This document shows positions 6,797 through 10,000 of a stretch of 10,000 nt of DNA, in pieces (position 1 is the first letter of the stretch; each line of letters begins with the position of its first letter). Source of the DNA: Asticcacaulis sp. (GTDB taxonomy: Bacteria; Pseudomonadota; Alphaproteobacteria; Caulobacterales; Caulobacteraceae); NCBI RefSeq assembly GCF_020217185.1, contig NZ_JAIWNX010000095.1:1-10000 (forward strand), read 5' to 3'. Both the position numbers and the translations under genes were made by a program. The notes under the pieces were generated by a model, which made no database searches, was not told the DNA's origin, and saw nothing but the letters and a program-made list of their open reading frames with translations.

Positions 6797-7354
6797 ATGA
6801 GCAAGCCTGATCTCAACAAGTACAAGGACCGCATGGACAAGTCCGTGACGGCGCTCAAGGACGATTTCGGCGGTCTGCGTACCGGCCGTGCTTCTGCGGG
6901 CCTGCTGGAAGGCATTACGGTCGATGCCTATGGCTCCGCCATGTCGATCCTGTCCTGCGCCGCCATTTCGGTGCCGGAACCGCGCATGATCAGCGTCAAT
7001 GTCTGGGACAAGGGGCTGGTCGTATCGGTCGAAAAGGCCATCCGCAATGCCGGTCTGGGGCTGAACCCGGTCACCGACGGTCAAACCCTGCGCGTGCCGA
7101 TCCCGCCCCTGACTGAGGAACGCCGTAAGGAACTGGCCAAGATCGCCGGCAAGTACGCGGAAGAAAAGCGCGTGGCCGTGCGCAATGTGCGCCGCGACGC
7201 CAATGACGAGCTGAAGAAGGCCGAAAAGGACTCGACGATCTCCGAAGACGAACAGAAGAAGATGACCACCGAGGTCCAGAAATTCACCGACGAGGCCATC
7301 AAGCGCATCGACGAGATGCTGAAGGTCAAGGAAGCGGAGATCATGCAGGTCTAA
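6797..7354 (+). CDS. frr: Ribosome recycling factor
   Basis: RRF works with EF-G to split the post-termination ribosome so that subunits can be reused. The protein is 185 aa, the same as E. coli. The order of motifs is standard: an N-terminal helix with [16 protein letters not shown] (27-33), then the beta-rich domain II (about 35-105) with [14 protein letters not shown] and [16 protein letters not shown], then the C-terminal helices with [13 protein letters not shown]; Arg132 aligns with the functionally important E. coli residue. The stretch ILSCAAISV in domain II is somewhat unusual where many homologues have an Asn-Gln or Arg-Gln pair, but it is not a key site. The start ATG at 6797 has only a weak AGAGA (6785-6789) ribosome site. 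It follows pyrH by 83 nt and ends before a strong terminator. Confidence 0.98.
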   Translation: MSKPDLNKYKDRMDKSVTALKDDFGGLRTGRASAGLLEGITVDAYGSAMSILSCAAISVPEPRMISVNVWDKGLVVSVEKAIRNAGLGLNPVTDGQTLRVPIPPLTEERRKELAKIAGKYAEEKRVAVRNVRRDANDELKKAEKDSTISEDEQKKMTTEVQKFTDEAIKRIDEMLKVKEAEIMQV

Positions 7355-7365
7355 GCACCTGCGCC

Positions 7366-7394
7366 GCGCCCGGTGCCTAAAACCGGGCGCTTTT
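7366..7394 (+). terminator. Strong intrinsic terminator after frr
   Basis: GCGCCCGG (7366-7373) pairs perfectly with CCGGGCGC (7383-7390), extendable by one T-A pair, with a 7 to 9 nt loop, followed by TTTTGTGTGT. It starts 11 nt after the frr stop. This is the clearest intrinsic terminator in the window and marks the end of the rpsB-tsf-pyrH-frr group. uppS starts only 43 nt later, so either some polymerase reads through or a promoter lies in that short gap; I see no convincing one. Confidence 0.85.
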
Positions 7395-7436
7395 GTGTGT
7401 ATTGCCCCTTCTGTCGTTTTCAGGAAAGCGTCCTTT

Positions 7437-8195
7437 ATGCCCTCAGGGCCGGATCATATCGGTACAGGTGCCGCTCCGGTGCCGCTGCACGTCGCCATCA
7501 TCATGGATGGCAACGGGCGTTGGGCCAAGGCGCGCCGTCAGATACGCACCTTTGGCCACAAGGCGGGTGTGGAGGCGTTGCGCAAGACGATTACGGCCGC
7601 GCCGCATCTGGGCGTGACGCATATGACGGTGTTCGCCTTCTCAACGGAGAACTGGCGGCGACCGGCGACCGAGGTGTCTGACCTGATGGGCCTGCTCAAG
7701 GCCTTTATCCGTTCCGACCTGGACCGTCTGGTGCGCGAAGGCGTCTGCGTGCGCATTATCGGCGACAGGGCGGGTCTGCCGGTCGATATCCGTGAGTGTG
7801 TGGACGAGGCGCATCAGCGCACGCAGCACAATAGCCGTTTTTTCCTGCAGGTGGCGCTCAATTACGGCGCACAGGCGGACATTCTCGAAGCGGTCAAAAC
7901 CTTTGCCCGGCAAGTGAAGGCGGGGGAGGCGGCGCTTGAGGATCTGACGGCGGAACGCTTTGGAGGGCTTTTGTCCACCTCAGGCTTGCCGCCGCTGGAT
8001 TTGCTGATCCGCACGTCCGGAGAACACCGGCTGTCAAACTTCCTCCTGTGGGAAGCGGCCTACGCCGAATTTGTGTTTCAGGACGTGTTGTGGCCGGACT
8101 ATGACGGCGAGGCGCTGAAGGCGGCGCTGGAAGAATTCCGCCGGCGCGAGCGTCGCTTCGGCGCGGTTGAGGCCAGTGATGTCGCTTCCGTCTGA
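7437..8195 (+). CDS. uppS: Undecaprenyl (di-trans, poly-cis) diphosphate synthase
   Basis: This cis-prenyltransferase adds isopentenyl units to farnesyl diphosphate to make undecaprenyl diphosphate, the lipid carrier for peptidoglycan and surface glycans. From ATG 7437 it is 252 aa; E. coli UppS is 253. HVAIIMDGNGRWA gives catalytic Asp24 (E. coli D26). FGHKAGVEALR and VFAFSTENWRRP follow. RTSGEHRLSNF (192-202) supplies Arg192 and Arg198, and AEFVFQDVLWPDY supplies Glu211, all offset by 2 from E. coli R194, R200 and E213. AGGAA (7422-7426) is about 10 nt upstream. An in-frame GTG at 7395 would add 14 residues but lies inside the terminator tail, so it is unlikely. The 3' end overlaps cdsA by 17 nt. 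Confidence 0.97.
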   Translation: MPSGPDHIGTGAAPVPLHVAIIMDGNGRWAKARRQIRTFGHKAGVEALRKTITAAPHLGVTHMTVFAFSTENWRRPATEVSDLMGLLKAFIRSDLDRLVREGVCVRIIGDRAGLPVDIRECVDEAHQRTQHNSRFFLQVALNYGAQADILEAVKTFARQVKAGEAALEDLTAERFGGLLSTSGLPPLDLLIRTSGEHRLSNFLLWEAAYAEFVFQDVLWPDYDGEALKAALEEFRRRERRFGAVEASDVASV

Positions 8196-9009
8196 CGCGA
8201 AACCGAAAAAATCCTCACGTGAACTGCTGTTTCGCATCGCTTCGGCGGCGGTGCTGATCCCGATTGTGTTGTTGATTATCGCCTATGGCAACTGGGCCTT
8301 TCTGCTGCTGCTCAGCGTCGGGGTGGCCTTGCTGGCGATTGAATGGGGCGCGATGGCAGCCCCTCAGTTGTCGAGCCGCATGGCCGTCGCCATCAGTCTG
8401 GCTATTCTGGGCGGGGTGTTTACCGTCTATTTGTTCAACATGCTGGCGGGGTTGGCGGTACTGGCCTTGGGCGCCATCTGTGCGGGCTTTTATTTCCGCT
8501 ACCTGAAAGGACCGCACCTCGATGCCGCCTACGGAGCCTTTTACATAGGCTGGCCGGCTCTGGTGCTGATCTGGCTGCGTGAGACGCATAACGGCGTCTA
8601 TTGGGTCTTTTTCGCCTTCTTGATCGCCTGGGCGGCAGACAGCGCGGCCTATCTGGTCGGTAAGCTGGTGGGCGGACCCAAGCTGTGGCGCAAATATTCG
8701 CCCAACAAGACCTGGTCAGGCTTTGCCGGGGGCATGATCGCCGGTATGCTGACCGCCGGGACGCTGGCCGACCTCACCAAGCTCTTTCAGTCGAGCACGG
8801 CGGCGCTGATCGTCGGTTTGCTGGTGGCCTTTGCCACCATGGGCGGCGATTTGTGGGAGTCGATGCTCAAACGCCGCTATGGCGTCAAGGATTCCGGCAC
8901 GTTGATCCCCGGCCACGGCGGCCTGCTGGATCGCGTGGACGGCTTGATGTTTGCGATCGTCGCCATCGGCGGTATCCGCTGGCTGGTCATGCTGGGGACC
9001 AAGCTATGA
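8179..9009 (+). CDS. cdsA: Phosphatidate cytidylyltransferase (CDP-diglyceride synthase)
   Basis: This integral inner-membrane enzyme makes CDP-diacylglycerol from phosphatidic acid and CTP, the branch point for membrane phospholipids. It is 276 aa from ATG 8179; E. coli CdsA is 285. After a short basic N terminus there are about eight hydrophobic segments, roughly at 18-37, 39-60, 67-86, 88-106, 119-133, 140-158, 183-200 and 208-224, with a last one near 255-271. DSAAYLVGKLVGG starts at 154, SPNKTWSGFAGG follows, and the signature KDSGTLIPGHGGLLDRVD ends at 254. ATG 8179 has GAGG (8169-8172) at 6 nt spacing; in-frame TTG 8167 and GTG 8176 are possible but less likely. The gene starts inside uppS in another frame and overlaps dxr by 4 nt, so all three are probably translationally coupled. 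Confidence 0.97.
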   Translation: MSLPSDAKPKKSSRELLFRIASAAVLIPIVLLIIAYGNWAFLLLLSVGVALLAIEWGAMAAPQLSSRMAVAISLAILGGVFTVYLFNMLAGLAVLALGAICAGFYFRYLKGPHLDAAYGAFYIGWPALVLIWLRETHNGVYWVFFAFLIAWAADSAAYLVGKLVGGPKLWRKYSPNKTWSGFAGGMIAGMLTAGTLADLTKLFQSSTAALIVGLLVAFATMGGDLWESMLKRRYGVKDSGTLIPGHGGLLDRVDGLMFAIVAIGGIRWLVMLGTKL

Positions 9010-10000
9010 GGCGTATCTCCATCCTCGGTTCGACCGGCTCCATCGGCGTCTCAACGCTGAACCTGATCGAAGAAACCCTGACGCCCGGCGAAGATTACGA
9101 ACTGGAAGCCCTGTGCGCCGGACGTAATTCGGCGCTATTGGCCGAGCAGGCGCTGAAATTCCGGCCGCGTCTGGCGGTCCTGTCCGATGCCTCGCAATGG
9201 GCCGATTTCAGCGAACGCATGAAGGGCTCCGGTATCGAAATCGCCTGTGGCCCTGACGCCGTCGAGGCCGCCGCGGCGCGTCCCGTCCATTGGGTGATGG
9301 CGGCTATTGTCGGCATTGCGGGCCTGCGTCCGGTCTGGGCGGCGGCGGGGACGGGGGCCACGGTGGCTTTGGCCAATAAGGAAAGCCTTGTCTGTTGTGG
9401 CCGTTCGCTGATCCTGCGTGCCGAGGCGGCGGGCGGGCGCATTCTGCCTGTCGATTCGGAACACAATGCCATTTTTCAGGTCTTTGAAGAGGCCGAGCGC
9501 ACGCGTATCCGCCGCCTGATCCTCACCGCGTCGGGCGGGCCATTCCGGGGTCGCCAGCGCGAAGACCTGGCCCACGTCACGCGCGAACAGGCGTTAAAGC
9601 ATCCCAACTGGTCGATGGGCGCCAAGATCACCATAGACAGCGCATCGCTGGCCAATAAGGGGCTGGAACTGATTGAGGCGGCTTATCTGTTCGACATGCC
9701 GTCGGCTCAGATCGACGTGCTGATCCATCCGCAATCCGTCGTGCACAGCCTCGTCGAATATACCGACGGTTCGACCCTGGCTCAGATGGGGCCGCCGGAT
9801 ATGCGCGTGCCGATTTCCTACTGCCTCGGCTGGCCGCAGCGCCATAGCTGGTCCGCGCCGCCGCTCGATCTGTGTGCGCTTTCGACCCTGACCTTTGAGC
9901 GGCCCGATACCGAGGCCTTCCCCATGCTCAGGCTGGCGCGCGAGGCGCTGGAGGCCGGCGGGCTTATGCCGGTCGTCTATAATGCCGCTAACGAGGTGAT
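9006..10000 (+). CDS. dxr: 1-deoxy-D-xylulose 5-phosphate reductoisomerase, 3' end beyond the window
   Basis: DXR rearranges and reduces 1-deoxy-D-xylulose 5-phosphate to 2-C-methyl-D-erythritol 4-phosphate with NADPH and a divalent metal, the committed step of the MEP isoprenoid pathway and the target of fosmidomycin. ATG 9006 shares ATGA with the cdsA stop. About 331 of the roughly 400 codons are present. The NADPH-binding loop is ILGSTGSIG (6-14). ALANKESLV and PVDSEHNAIFQ follow, giving metal ligands Asp150 and Glu152 at the same numbers as in E. coli. LTASGGPF, KHPNWSMGAKITIDSASL and NKGLELIEA (Glu221, E. coli E231) complete the active site. HPQSVVHSLVE is also typical. The frame is open to base 10000 with no disruption. 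Its product feeds the isoprenoid supply used by UppS next door. In related genomes rseP and bamA usually follow. Confidence 0.97.
   Translation, partial: MRRISILGSTGSIGVSTLNLIEETLTPGEDYELEALCAGRNSALLAEQALKFRPRLAVLSDASQWADFSERMKGSGIEIACGPDAVEAAAARPVHWVMAAIVGIAGLRPVWAAAGTGATVALANKESLVCCGRSLILRAEAAGGRILPVDSEHNAIFQVFEEAERTRIRRLILTASGGPFRGRQREDLAHVTREQALKHPNWSMGAKITIDSASLANKGLELIEAAYLFDMPSAQIDVLIHPQSVVHSLVEYTDGSTLAQMGPPDMRVPISYCLGWPQRHSWSAPPLDLCALSTLTFERPDTEAFPMLRLAREALEAGGLMPVVYNAANEV

Noticed and set aside
1..10000. Novel defence, mobile or biosynthetic system
   Set aside because: Every substantial reading frame on the coding strand is a well-known core gene in conserved order, with no foreign base composition, repeats, integrase or unexplained gene-sized gap.

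Overview
This window is a compact block of core housekeeping genes, all on the + strand, from a moderately GC-rich alphaproteobacterium. The family is most likely Caulobacteraceae. An Asticcacaulis-like organism is my guess; it rests on general protein character and promoter style, not on a search. The order rpsB-tsf-pyrH-frr-uppS-cdsA-dxr differs from E. coli, where dxr sits between frr and uppS; I recall the order seen here as the usual alphaproteobacterial one. I see no transposase, phage gene, CRISPR array, toxin, tRNA or rRNA, and nothing resembling an accessory island or a new defence system.

Layout: (1) 1-275 is an AT-rich regulatory region. It has a perfect 9-bp inverted repeat (14-38), a good Caulobacter-type housekeeping promoter (71-100) and an unannotated 28-codon hydrophobic small ORF with its own Shine-Dalgarno (141-227), all ahead of dnaE. 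(2) 276-3704 is dnaE, the replicative polymerase alpha subunit. (3) 3705-3956 is a 252-bp leader before rpsB. It holds a possible weak terminator for dnaE, a possible promoter, a terminator-like hairpin with a T6 tail beside alternative pairings, and a 10-codon upstream ORF overlapping the rpsB start. (4) rpsB (S2), tsf (EF-Ts), pyrH (UMP kinase) and frr (ribosome recycling factor) follow, each spacer carrying a strong stem-loop. (5) A textbook intrinsic terminator (7366-7394) closes this group. (6) uppS, cdsA and dxr follow with overlapping ends, as a translationally coupled envelope and isoprenoid group; dxr runs off the window at 10000.

The genes fall into three functional blocks: DNA replication (dnaE), translation and pyrimidine nucleotide supply (rpsB, tsf, pyrH, frr), and isoprenoid, undecaprenyl phosphate and phospholipid precursor synthesis (uppS, cdsA, dxr). 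The proteins are ordinary. What deserves a second look is non-coding: the dnaE leader with its small ORF, the attenuator-like rpsB leader, and the series of intercistronic hairpins that could set relative expression.
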